Positions 1 through 10,202 of a stretch of 64,000 nucleotides of DNA are shown in pieces (position 1 is the stretch's first letter; each line of letters starts with the position of its first letter). Position numbers and translations under genes: made by a program. Source of the stretch: Beverwykella pulmonaria (taxonomy: Eukaryota > Ascomycota > Dothideomycetes > Pleosporales > Melanommataceae). The stretch spans positions 2,227,591 through 2,291,590 of the forward strand of contig BCHH01000008.1 of assembly GCA_001599595.1 (NCBI GenBank). The letters run 5' to 3'. The notes under the pieces were generated by a model. The model ran no database searches, had not been told where the DNA came from, and saw only the letters and a program-made list of their open reading frames with translations.

Positions 1-1207
1 GTTATCTTTCTCGATACCGCAATCGCGAGCTGGAGGCCTTATTTGGTGGACCTGACTCGGAAAGTTACAGATCAGGTATGTCTTACAACAATCTGTTTTG
101 TGACCCGGAAACTAAATCGAACTTAAGTCTAATAAAGCTGTCGGAATTATGATTAATACCGAGGATGGGGAAGAAGACTTTATCTCGATCGAGGTCGAAG
201 ATCATCAGCTACTGAAATTAATCGAAGACCAAATCGCCGACCTTATACTTTGTCTGGATTCTACATCAGACACGGTTTCAACTTTTATGGATATGTACGA
301 CCAATTTCGGGAAAATCAGAATAGTGCGCTTTCGCTAAGCGAATCGTCTCGCAAATCAGCGTACGGATCCGATGCAGTGGTATTTGCGCTGAAGGAGAAG
401 TTCAAAGAGATCGTTTACACCCGCAAAAAGGCTGAAGCCCTCCTTTCCAAAGTTCAGAATACTAGAACATTGGTATGCCATCCATTTATTTATCGACACT
501 GTTCCCATCGCTGTATATTGTCACCCCGAGCGAACGACTCGGGGTCCGTTGCAAAAGCCCACATGCCAGCTACATTCGGCTGAGCATGACGACGAAATCC
601 TTTTGCCCTCTAGCTAAGATCTACCTATTATCTGGAATGTTCACTCGGAGATTGTCACACAAATTATAAGATGCCAAGCTAATGATTCGACGTTAGATCT
701 CGTCTCTGTTGGAACGGGAGAGCGGACATAATATCAACCAGCAAATATCAGCTCTCCAGAAGCTCGAGAAACAGGGTCAAGTCGAGAACGCCACGATGAG
801 AGAGCTTGCAGAGAAGAACAGTCGCGATTCGTCCAGTATGAGAGTCCTCACGATCATCACGATGATCTATCTACCTTGCACTATTGTTTCGGTGAGTATG
901 CAGCTCTTCCCGCTCGCTTGATTTTCTGCTAACACCTGCGAAAAAGAACTTCTACTCAACACAGTTCGTCAGCCAGAAGGAGCTGGCGTCTGGAGGCAAA
1001 GAACTTGAGTACACTCAGAACTCCTGGCTCTTTTTCGCGATATCTATACCCTTAACAGCGCTCACGATCCTTGTGTGGTATCTTTGGGTCAACTCGAAGA
1101 GATTACTACGACTTGTTCTCTGCACAAAGGCTGGACGCGGGAAAAAGCCTAGCAACCGTACATGGACCTTTGGGCTGAGAAAGCCATTCCGAGAGCTTCC
1201 GAAATAA
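1..1207 (+). CDS. CorA-like Mg2+ transporter family protein, 3' part (5' end outside window)
   Basis: C-terminal part of a fungal CorA-like metal-ion transporter domain protein, a membrane protein of the CorA/Alr family. Proposed exons are <1-75, 128-472, 697-891 and 947-1207; all junctions are GT-AG and keep phase 0. The first exon reads SWRPYLVDLTRKVTDQ, which continues in frame into an acidic linker (GEEDFISIEVEDHQLL), then a long helical stretch, then the first membrane helix (LTIITMIYLPCTIVS) and, after the last intron, a second one (WLFFAISIPLTALTILVWYLW) followed by a basic tail. The arrangement of long helix, two C-terminal membrane segments and short basic tail is that of the CorA fold. 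The GMN signature of bacterial CorA is not present, as is common in the fungal CorA-like branch, so transport activity is inferred only. The 224-bp second intron is long for this window and contains an 8-bp perfect hairpin (523-545). Confidence 0.78.
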
Positions 1208-2184
1208 GTCGAAGAAACGACCCATCGCGCCACAAGGCTGGCGTGGCCGTACGCCTTGTGAGGCTCTGGAATGTACTGCGCCTATTTCTTATTTCATTTC
1301 GCGCGCGTAAATGCCCAAAGCCCAAGTCTTACGCGCTAAGCCTGTTGTCCAGTATTACTTCCATGCTGCGAACAGTGTGAACCGCAGCATGAACTCCAGC
1401 CTCCTCGAACCGAGACGCCATGAGTGGCTGCCCTAGGTGACTATGCAATGCCCCGCCCAATGTTCGTCTACACAGCTGTAGCCTTGTTCAGCTGCCCTCT
1501 TGCCCTCGAGGTTTGGTCTGTCGATTCAGGCCAAGCAAGAGGGCCTCATTCGTTCGCTTAGGATGAAGGACTTCTGGACAACAAATCGTGCATACAGTGG
1601 TAATTGCATGCACCTCTTGCCGTGTCATGTCTCAGAGCTGGTGGGCTCGTTCAGTGGACCATTCTCAAGACTGCCTTGAGCATGTCCTGGATGGTGGTTC
1701 ACTCGAGATTGAGAGGCTGCCTCTTTTTCGCTGAGCCTCAGAGCTGCTGCCTGGGAGCCTCATGGCGTCTCAGATGTATATATAAAGCGGGCAAGTCACC
1801 AACATGGCCTTCTTCTATATACGTCAGCTCTACGCCTTGGCGAGCGCAGATCTGCAAATACTAGTGATCGTACTTTTCTCAGCCTTGTCGATCTGACTCA
1901 CTCGCATTAAAACCTCGATCACACACAAACCAAGATTGCGTTATTGGGACAAGCATAGGAGAACAGGTATGCTCACTCTCTTTATTTCTTGAGACACGCC
2001 TCAGGGACGACAAGATAGATTTGGTGAAGGTGTCGAAAACACCGACTTACCCCTCCTAATGCTACTACATCTACCAGCAAGAAGTTTACTAACAATGACC
2101 TCGCATAGATCCACGTTATACCATGTTGACGAGTCTACAAGTATATTGCTTGGAGTTGAAGCGACATGCTTTTGTTATGTCAAA
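1208..2184. other. intergenic, no gene recognised
   Basis: Spacer between the transporter and the kinase. Short open frames exist on both strands but none resembles a known protein. A possible GT-AG intron in the kinase 5' leader starts near 1967 (GTATGC). Confidence 0.5.
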
Positions 2185-3848
2185 ATGTCACTTCCATCAC
2201 CAGTAAGCGTGGATACCCTTTGGGCCTTTATTGAGGAGCATACGACGACGCTCAAGTTCGACGGCCATGATCAGCAGTTTCTCCCCAGACGACCTTTTGA
2301 TGAAGTCACTCAACGCAGAGTTATTGAGCAAATCATTTCTCAGGATGAGACGCTGAAATTGAGCAATAAGGAGACACTTGATTTTGTGACAAAGGTACAT
2401 CAAAAGGCAACGAAGCTGTTTGTTACCTGCATCTACTGCGAATTGCCTATGATCTGTCTCAAGATTCTACTTGACAGCGGCCTCTCGGACAAAGATTTTC
2501 CCCTGACTGGAAATCAATGCCCGGAATGGAGCGTGAGCCAACAACGAACCTTTAAGAGCAGTTTCCTAAACAACCAAAAGCGCTTCAATGCCCCCTATTT
2601 CCAACTCCATTCTTCTCATAACCTCGATGGTAGTAGTTTTCCAATACCAATCGAATTCGATGAAGACGTGAAGAACTTGCGTGGCAAGGGAGCTTTTGGT
2701 AAGGTTTGGGAAGTCAAAATTCATAAAGATCAACATGGATTTGCCTGCGTACGTCTCCTACTAGCCTTCCGTAATCATGGAAACATAGATGCTGATTGAA
2801 ATAGGGCGAAAAATACGATCACCGTTTTGCTATGAAGGTTATTCAGCACGAAGCCTCGATGGCTCGAGAAAGGAAATTCTCTGATGATATAAAAGACCTG
2901 GAACACGATCATTTGGTCAAATGTTTCACGAGTTGGAAGTTCAGCGCCAAGTTCTACATGATCTACGAGCTGGCCTCCTGGAATCTAGAGGAGTTCATTC
3001 AAAAGTACAGGGATCCTACCCAGCATCCTGGACTCACCAATACTTGGCTTGTCCAGCAATTGTGTGGAATCGCAGGCGCTCTTCGTGTCATCCACAACCA
3101 AGAACCCAAGGACAACATGCTCGGCATACCAAGCACAGTTCGCTCAAAAAGCGGTTACATCCACGACATCAAACCGGAGAATATCCTGGTCTTCGAATAC
3201 GGCAACACACACTGGTTCCGTCTCTCCGATTTCGGTTGCGCAAGGGTTGTCGACTTCATTGCTTCTATAAGCGGTCAGCACGCGAGATCCCATGTGACCA
3301 TGAGCAAATCAGGAACGCCAGACTATCGACCACCGGAATCCATGAAAAGAAAAACCTCACGACCATACGATCTCTGGTCCCTCGGTTGTGTGTACCTCGA
3401 ACTGTTTGTTTGGTTCCTTCAGGGCTACTCATCACTAGAAGACTTCCGTGCAGCGCGCCAGGGCATTGTGCGTCCTGGAGGCTGTGAAGATGAGGCCTTT
3501 TACTTCACAGACGAGGAGGGTGAGAACCCAAAGATCCAGCTTCGCCGAGCAGTCCTAGAAAGGATCTCCGAGCTTCAGAACCTCTGTCCAGCGGGCTTGA
3601 AAGACCTTCTAAATGTCATCCCGTCTCTACTGGAAATCGAGCCAAAGAATCGCCCCGAGGCTTCAGCTCTGGTACAGCGATTGAAGCATCTCGACACTGG
3701 CAAGCCTTTGGAGTTTTACAGAGGGAGCCCAAAAACGCTGGATGTTCCTATTACGAGCCAAGCGGGTTTTTCTAGCAGCGATGACTCGGACTCGGATACC
3801 AATCAATTTGTTGTTATCCACAAGCCTACAGATGAGAGTGACAAGTGA
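2185..3848 (+). CDS. fungal Ser/Thr protein kinase
   Basis: Protein kinase of a fungal-expanded family, about 535 residues, exons 2185-2748 and 2805-3848 (56-bp intron, phase 0). An N-terminal region of about 160 residues resembles the leader of other fungal kinases of this kind (LKFDGHDQQFLP). The kinase domain follows: glycine loop GKGAFGKVW (from residue 167), the lysine in FAMKVI (199), catalytic segment HDIKPENILVF (Asp 309), DFG at 330-332, and GTPDYRPPES as the APE equivalent. An acidic Ser/Asp tail ends the protein. The residue two before the catalytic Asp is Ile rather than the usual His of HxD, while Asp, Lys and Asn are intact, so the enzyme may still be active. An upstream in-frame ATG at 2059 would add 42 residues; 2185 was preferred because family-like sequence starts there. 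Confidence 0.8.
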
Positions 3849-5453
3849 GGTGTTGACAACGAAAAGGCGTGCACCCCGTGTAATCGCCTTTTGGCGAACA
3901 TCCTACAGTTCATGCCCTTGCCCTCAGATCAAACTTGCTTGACAGTCCTTTTCGATCCCATCGAAGGAGGAGACGGACTACTGTTGGCACTACTATTCCG
4001 CATCCACACCAAAATGCGGATCTGCGCAAACCTCGACGACCTTCGTAACCTACCGCCAGGCAATTCACATCTCACATTCCACGTACGTGACCAATTCCCA
4101 TTACCTTCTCCATTCCATTCCATTCTCTGTCGACGAACAAACGGCATCCTGCATATGCATCTGCCGACCTACTGCCGACCTACTGCTAACTACTGCTAGC
4201 TCCTGCAACAGCGTTGCGCCCAAACTCAAAACATCTTTTCATAGCGGGATCTTTCGCCATGTTCACCGCACGCTACCAAAGTATCCCAATCAATCCAAAA
4301 ATATAAGATTTAGGATTTTGCGTGCGCACATCGAGGGAGTAACGGGAAATGGGTCGAGTCTCGGACAATGACGCATCACGGCTCGCAAACCACACCTTTG
4401 GAAAACCGCTCCCTCCACTATCCTCCCAGCCTCCCACTTTCTTCCGACGGGCAGCGCACTCGTGAATTTTCCAGCCGAGATCCCGGGTTCTGCTGAACAG
4501 AATCGGACCGACGATATGTGACCTTAGCAGGCACGGCACTTTCCAGCTTCGAGAAAGATTTTGCAGAGCCTGGCGCAAGCACTTACAGGCGTGCATTCAT
4601 GTGATCAAGTGGGCACGGTGGGGTGCACGAGAATTAGGAATTCGAGAGCCGGAATTCCGAGGTCAGGCCGGTGTTCTGGAACGTGTGGGGGTGGTAGGGT
4701 GTGGGTCTTTGGCGTGCTTGGGTTTTAGTGCGTGGAGTGGAGTGGAGATGGATGGGAATTGGGAGTTGGGAAAACAAGTGGATGGATGGGTTTGTGGGGG
4801 GTGGTGGGGGGGAATTTTTTTTTTTTGGAAAGTCATAATGTGGTCCGAGTGGCGTTTCGGTGTGCTCTTGTACCTGCCAGGCAGACTTTGGATAGTGGAA
4901 GAGGAATGGTGACCACTTTCGAGAATCGAGTGGGTAGGTTGCTGTCGAGGCACTCCACGAAAAAATACAGCATCTCTAGCATCGAGTGCGGTTTTGCAGA
5001 GGCATCAAGCAACATTGGATAACAGGCAAATGACCAGCTCGCTACGTACCCAAGTCCTATTATGCCTGCCAGCATGCAGTGTACAACCAAATTCAAAAGT
5101 TCCCAGCTCACCTGTTGTAAATTACTTACTATAGAGAAAAATGTAGCATTGTACTTATCGATTCACGCTATATAGAGATGTCTGCCCGGGACTTTTGCCT
5201 CTTGCCTTCAATGCTTCCACCGGACTGCCAGTCTTCAAGGGTATATCACGCAATAACAACCAGTCTACCTTGCTAGGAATGAAACCTGTACCCGCCGCTG
5301 TTATCGCGAAGTGCTCATGTCCTCCTTCGCCCCAATTGCCACAAATACTGTGTATGCCGCATCAAGTTCGTATATATATACTTGTGCTTCCGGCACGTTC
5401 CGGCATCATCAAACGCGGTATCGATCTTCATTTGCTATCCTATCCGATCTCGT
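3849..5453. other. intergenic, low-complexity G-rich tract
   Basis: No gene recognised between the kinase and KGD4. Around 4600-4830 the plus strand is strongly G-rich and ends in a G run followed by a T run (about 4806-4829). The opposite-strand open frame there is Pro/His/Ser low complexity. The downstream part holds the 3' flank of the minus-strand KGD4 gene. Confidence 0.5.
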
Positions 5454-5885
5454 TCAAGCGAACAAGCTGGCGCCACCAGACTCGACCGCATCGATCTCTG
5501 CTTGCGTCCACGCCAGCCGCTGGAACCGTGCGGGGAGCTCTGACCGGTCGAAGAAGGTGCCCTTTCCGGCCTCGACAGGGCCAAGCGAAGCTCCTGGCAC
5601 ACCGCCAATGTAGCCACCTACCACGTTGGCGTACTGGTTGGTCTGGTTGAGGGGACCGTGTTGCTGGGCTTTTTGGCGGTAGCTGGCAAAGGACTCGGGG
5701 AGCGAATGCGTCGGGGATGCTGGATGTGCGTGGGGTGTGTGGTCGACCGCTGCGGGGATTGAATCAGCACGGAACTTTGGGGAGGAATGGCTGGGAATGG
5801 GAAACATACCGGTGGGTATCGTGCGCTTTCCCAGGAAGCGGATCATGGGCTGGCGGCCTTGGAGGAGAACTTTGGTTGCGTTCAT
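5454..5885 (-). CDS. KGD4: 2-oxoglutarate dehydrogenase subunit KGD4 (bS-type Ymr31/MRPS36 family)
   Basis: Small mitochondrial subunit that tethers the E3 dihydrolipoamide dehydrogenase to the 2-oxoglutarate dehydrogenase core. It was formerly classed as mitoribosomal Ymr31/MRPS36. Exons on the minus strand are 5885-5810 and 5749-5454 with a 60-bp intron, giving 123 residues, the same size as the yeast protein. Family landmarks are PMIRFLGKRTIP near the N-terminus, DHTPHAHPASP, YRQKAQQHGPL, and the C-terminal block FFDRSELPARFQR followed by SGGAS. Splicing at GTATGT...GCAG is required to join IPT to AVDHTP, and the junction reads exactly like the family. The ATG at 5885 was chosen because it gives a basic, hydrophobic mitochondrial-type leader; upstream in-frame sequence is unlike the family. 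Confidence 0.93.
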   Translation of the reverse strand: MNATKVLLQGRQPMIRFLGKRTIPTGMFPIPSHSSPKFRADSIPAAVDHTPHAHPASPTHSLPESFASYRQKAQQHGPLNQTNQYANVVGGYIGGVPGASLGPVEAGKGTFFDRSELPARFQRLAWTQAEIDAVESGGASLFA

Positions 5886-6494
5886 TGCGAGGATGGGGTG
5901 GGCTGCGATGTCGGAGCCGAGGTTCGGGGATGTGGGCGTTGGACGAGAGGCTGCAGCAATGGCTATATTCACAGTTTGATGGCAATGATGGCTTTATGGG
6001 AAGCCAGTGGGCGGGCGGGCGGATAGGGCGAGCGTGAAGGGAGGTGAGGCGAAGGTCGAACGATGATGTTCCGTTGAGGGGAACCGCTCGTCCATAAATC
6101 ATGCCCGTGAACAAGGCGCTAGCGTGTCGTGGATCTTCGCGAAACCCCCGGGAACACCCGCAGCACGCCTTTCACTCGCTGTTGACGAGCTTCACCCCAT
6201 GTTCCAACGCGCGAGCAGGCCAGCGTGCCCGCCGTGTATGCGGGAATTGCAGTCTAGACGTCTTCTTTTGCTGTTCTTTGCGTGTCTAGGCGTCCAAAAC
6301 CCGCAAAAAAATTCCTCGCACATGCAAGCGAACGCGGGGTTGGCCAATCGCGAGCTTCGGCGGCTGCTTTTCTTCTTATCGACCCCACGAAAAGCCCTCC
6401 GCATCCCTGACGTACTAGCCGTGACTGATTGCCAGTCCGCGACCTGACCGCACATTCACTCCATCCTTCCCTCCCCACCACATCAGATCAGATC
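5886..6494. promoter_or_regulatory. shared upstream region of KGD4 and MED18
   Basis: The two genes start head to head about 610 bp apart, so this stretch should hold both promoters. No TATA box or named factor site was identified with confidence. The open frames here are GC-rich chance frames. Confidence 0.4.
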
Positions 6495-7345
6495 ATGCAC
6501 GAGTTGCTGTTGTATGGGCAGGTCCCACGCTCACGCCATGAGCAGGTGCTCAAGGTCCTTGCTGGCGTGGCCGCCATGCAGCCTCGTCGAGTGCTGCAAC
6601 GCCACATCGTCTATAAACCCACGCGCGAGCCCGAGGAGCCAGGCTCCAACATCCGCCGCGGCGGCACTCAGGCCGTTGCAGTCAAGCAGCCCAGGCAGAC
6701 AGCTGCAAAGGACCTCAACTACTCGCAGCTTGTCCAGAAACTGTCCGAAGAAGAGTTCGGAAACCGTAGCAATGGGCCCCCGAGCGGGTTCGCGGGGGAG
6801 GGGGGTTCTGGCGCTGAGGCAAAATGGAGCATCGTCTTCAATGATACCCCGGATACTGGCGACAGAGGGGTTTTGGTGCGGTTGGCACAAACCACAGATA
6901 TCACGAGTGGAGACCCTCATGCATACATGGTCGCCAACAAGCACCAGTAAGGCGCACTACAAGTTTTCCTTTTTTCTGCTCAACTTGGCTGCTGACTCGC
7001 TGCAGGTTTGTGTCCGAGTACTACATAGAAGGCCACCGCTTTGTCCATGACAACGTCGTCATCCTCCTTCACTGCGTGCTGCACGAGCCCGGCGTGCGCT
7101 CCTTGGAGACGGCGCCCAAGGAAGACCTCCCGACCTTCGCAGCGCTCCAGCCACTCGATCCCAGCGGCGCATACATCCTTGAGGCCAAGATACGCGTCGA
7201 GCACCTCAACAATCCAGTCGTACTCGAGGCAGGTTTAACTGAGCTCAAGAGGTTCCAGACCCAGATGAAGGGCTGCGTGGAACTGGCAGTGCCGGAACGA
7301 CTGTCGCTGGACACGCGAGTCAAATACAAGCCGAAGGCGGTGTAG
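6495..7345 (+). CDS. MED18: Mediator complex head-module subunit MED18 (Srb5)
   Basis: Subunit of the Mediator head module, which with MED20 contacts RNA polymerase II during initiation. Exons 6495-6946 and 7006-7345 with a 59-bp intron; 263 residues. The start MHELLLYGQVP followed by RHEQVLKVLAGV is the conserved MED18 opening (beta strand then helix). Later landmarks are WSIVFNDTPD, the strand-rich centre (FVSEYYIEGHRFVHDNVVI) and a C-terminal segment on multi-strand barrel pattern ending in VKYKPKAV. The splice joins CA to G to restore Gln and then FVSEYY. An ATG 22 codons upstream exists, but the sequence between is unlike the family, so 6495 was chosen. Confidence 0.93.
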
Positions 7346-8102
7346 ACACACTACAGAGCCCATTGAGCGATGTCTGCGCGGGCAATTTCGGGTGACTGTA
7401 GAAAGTTCACTTGAAAACATGAAACAAACGGTTCACGTCACTCACAAGGCGACTTACAAGGCTGAATGTCCAACAGCCAACCCTGGGCTAATATCCACTC
7501 TGTGGACAGGACCGCAGGCAGCGTTTTACTATCTAGATAGTAAAATTCAGGAGTGGGACAAGCTTAAGGCTGCGTCTGCGACGCTGGAACTAAACTCTAT
7601 TGCGCACCAGTGGTAGCTTAAACACATGGGCGTAGCGAAGGGTTTAATTGGTGACAATGCTCGCAACGAGCGTGCGAAATTACAGCAGAGGACACGGGTG
7701 TAGATTTGTGTAGAATTGAGATACCCATGAATTCATAGTGCAGTGTCAGAATGTTTACGGCCAGAACATTCCTCTCGTCTAGATGTTGTTCCCAATTGTG
7801 AATGTAGCGAAACGAAACGATGAAAAGTCGGTGAAGAATCATGCTACTGAACTCCTCATAAATTTTGTATAGGCGGTGGACTGCGACAATGATGCTCAAC
7901 GATAAAGTTATGAAGAATTATCCATGGATCGTGAAGACTGCTGCACGTGCCTCCGCGATGTCGCGTCAGCCCTGTTATCCGAGGCGGTTGCCTTCACGCC
8001 GTCAACTTCACATGGCCAACACAACAATCGCACGCCCCTGCATAAAAACACAACCCCGCCATTCACGCCGATGCAAATCTCTACACAGAAAGTTGTTTCA
8101 CA
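7346..8102. other. intergenic, no gene recognised
   Basis: 3' flank of MED18 and promoter region of the DNA-repair gene at 8103. Only short, unrecognised open frames on either strand. Confidence 0.5.
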
Positions 8103-10202
8103 ATGTCGAATCGCCCAGGCCTAGGAAAGCGGCCAAACTCCAACGACAAGGGTGTATCTCCTCCCCCGACTACCAAGAAACAGCGGCAACAGTCTACGAC
8201 GACGAGTGGGTTTCGAGGAGCGATTGCAGGCGAAACAACGGCTAATCGATTCTAGGCAAAGCCGTGGCAAATTTCTTCACCCCAGCGTCAATGAAGGAGC
8301 CGGAGAAGATGTCATGGCGAATCGTCAACAACAGCCTGCTAGTCGGTCGGTACGGTGCATCAGCTGCCGCCCAGCCGACCATGCGAAAAAGGAAAATCGC
8401 AGCGTTTGACTTTGTACGCCCACATAGCCTCTGTTGCCTCGGCCCAATGTCAGATTTGTGATGCTGACACTACATGATGTAGGACTCGACACTGATTACA
8501 TCTGCTTCTGGCAAGATATTCGGGCGTGGTGCGCATGACTGGAAGTGGTGGCACGACAGTGTTCCAGGAGCACTACAAAAGCTCCATGAAGACGGGTAGG
8601 ATTCAGTCCTGCTATACTGCACGTTATTGGGGTGCATATACTAACCACAACCTTCTGGCTCAACAGATATCTCGTAGTAGTGGTGAGCAACCAGGGAGGA
8701 ATCAGCCTGAAGAGCGACCCAAAGACTATCAAGAGTGACCAGAAACGATTGGCCGATTTCAAGGGCAAGGTTTCAGCCGTTCTGCATACTCTCGACTTCC
8801 CTATCTCGGTGTATGCTGCGACAGGTCGAGACCAGTATCGCAAGCCTAGGACTGGAATGTGGAAGGAGCTCCTAGAGGACTACGACCTCGAAGCTGTAGA
8901 TGCGATCGACCTAGACAATTCCTTTTTCGTAGGCGACGCCGGTGGCCGCGAGGCAGTTGCAGGTGCAGGAGCAAAGGACCATTCATGTGTTGACAGGTCT
9001 GACTGAAGATTCCGTGTCCAGAGTGCTCTGTAGTCGATTGTACTAAGAATACTCAGGGACTTTGCCGCCAATGTTGGCTTACGTTTTCGGACTCCTGAAG
9101 AGTACTTCTTGCATGAAGACGACAGACCGTTCGTAAGGGAATTTGAACCAACCATCTTCCTCCAAGAGGGGGCTGTGAAGTCAACATCTGCAAGTAAGTC
9201 CCGGGGTAGTCAGCCACACGGCAATTAGTGAACCACTCAGACACTGACTTTGGTTCCACCAGTTCCGACCTCATTTTCGAAGACGAATGCTCTCGACATT
9301 GTGCTATTCTGCGGCAGCCCAGGAGCTGGAAAGTCGTCCTTCTACTGGAGACACTTACAGCCACTTGGCTATTCTCGGGTGAACCAAGACATTTTGAAAA
9401 CTGTAAGTGTTGTTGGTGTTCTGGAAGCCGTTTGAGTGCACGTGCTGTACTACATCTCCCCCACTTCTTGAGTAACATTGCAACTAGCGCGAGAAGTGCC
9501 TCAAGGCGGCTGCAGCATTCATCAAAGATGGTACGAGTGTGGTTGTAGGTGAGTTTCGATAAACAACCCCCCACCACTACTCGCAGCACATGGACTGATC
9601 GTCGTGATAGACAATACGAATGCCGATCTGGAGACTCGAGCGTCTTGGATTTCCTTGGCGAAGACAATCAATGTGCCAATTCGCTGCACGCTCTTTACGG
9701 CGCCGCCCAAGCTCTGCGAGCATAACGATACGGTACGGGCACTGAATCTTGACCCAGAGGTGAGCACTCCCAACATTTCATCGTACCCTTGAATATCTTC
9801 GGTGGAGCACCACATGGGTGACATGGAACTATGCAGTGGAGCATACCCGATGCGGAAACATTTTTGTGGGGAACATGGAGCTCAACAGAGCGGCTCAGCG
9901 CCGGAACACATACGGGCCGTTGACGGAGACACTCCGATGCTAACAAACCGCCCCGTAGACCAACCCCGAGAAGCGGACGATTCTCCCGAGGCTGGCTTTT
10001 ACGAGCTTCGCATCGAGATATAGAGAGCCGAAGATGGAGGAGGGATTTCAGGACATCATCAGGGTTGATTTTCAGGTACGTTCTAAAGCAACTGTTGAGG
10101 CTGCAGTTCGAGCAGGGAACGCTTGAGCGGGGATATGCTGACCGGATGCAGTTTGAAGGTACCGAAGAGCAAAAGTTACTGTGGAGTAAATATTGGGTTT
10201 AA
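8103..10202 (+). CDS. pnk1: bifunctional polynucleotide kinase-3'-phosphatase (PNKP/Pnk1)
   Basis: DNA-repair enzyme that removes 3'-phosphates and phosphorylates 5'-OH ends at strand breaks. Ten exons: 8103-8205, 8256-8413, 8483-8595, 8667-8996, 9057-9193, 9263-9402, 9488-9548, 9611-9759, 9959-10075, 10152-10202; 452 residues. The N-terminus (RPGLGKRPNSN) is Lys-rich, without an FHA domain, as in fission yeast Pnk1. The HAD phosphatase motif FDFDSTL is split by intron 2 (catalytic Asp 86 and Asp 88); VVSNQGG and FFVGDAGGR...KDHSC are further phosphatase motifs. The kinase half starts with P-loop GSPGAGKSS (from residue 298), then QDILKT, DNTNAD and a C-terminal GFQDIIRVDF. All ten pieces are in phase. 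The eighth intron is the longest (199 bp) but has a canonical TGCTAAC just before its acceptor. Confidence 0.93.
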
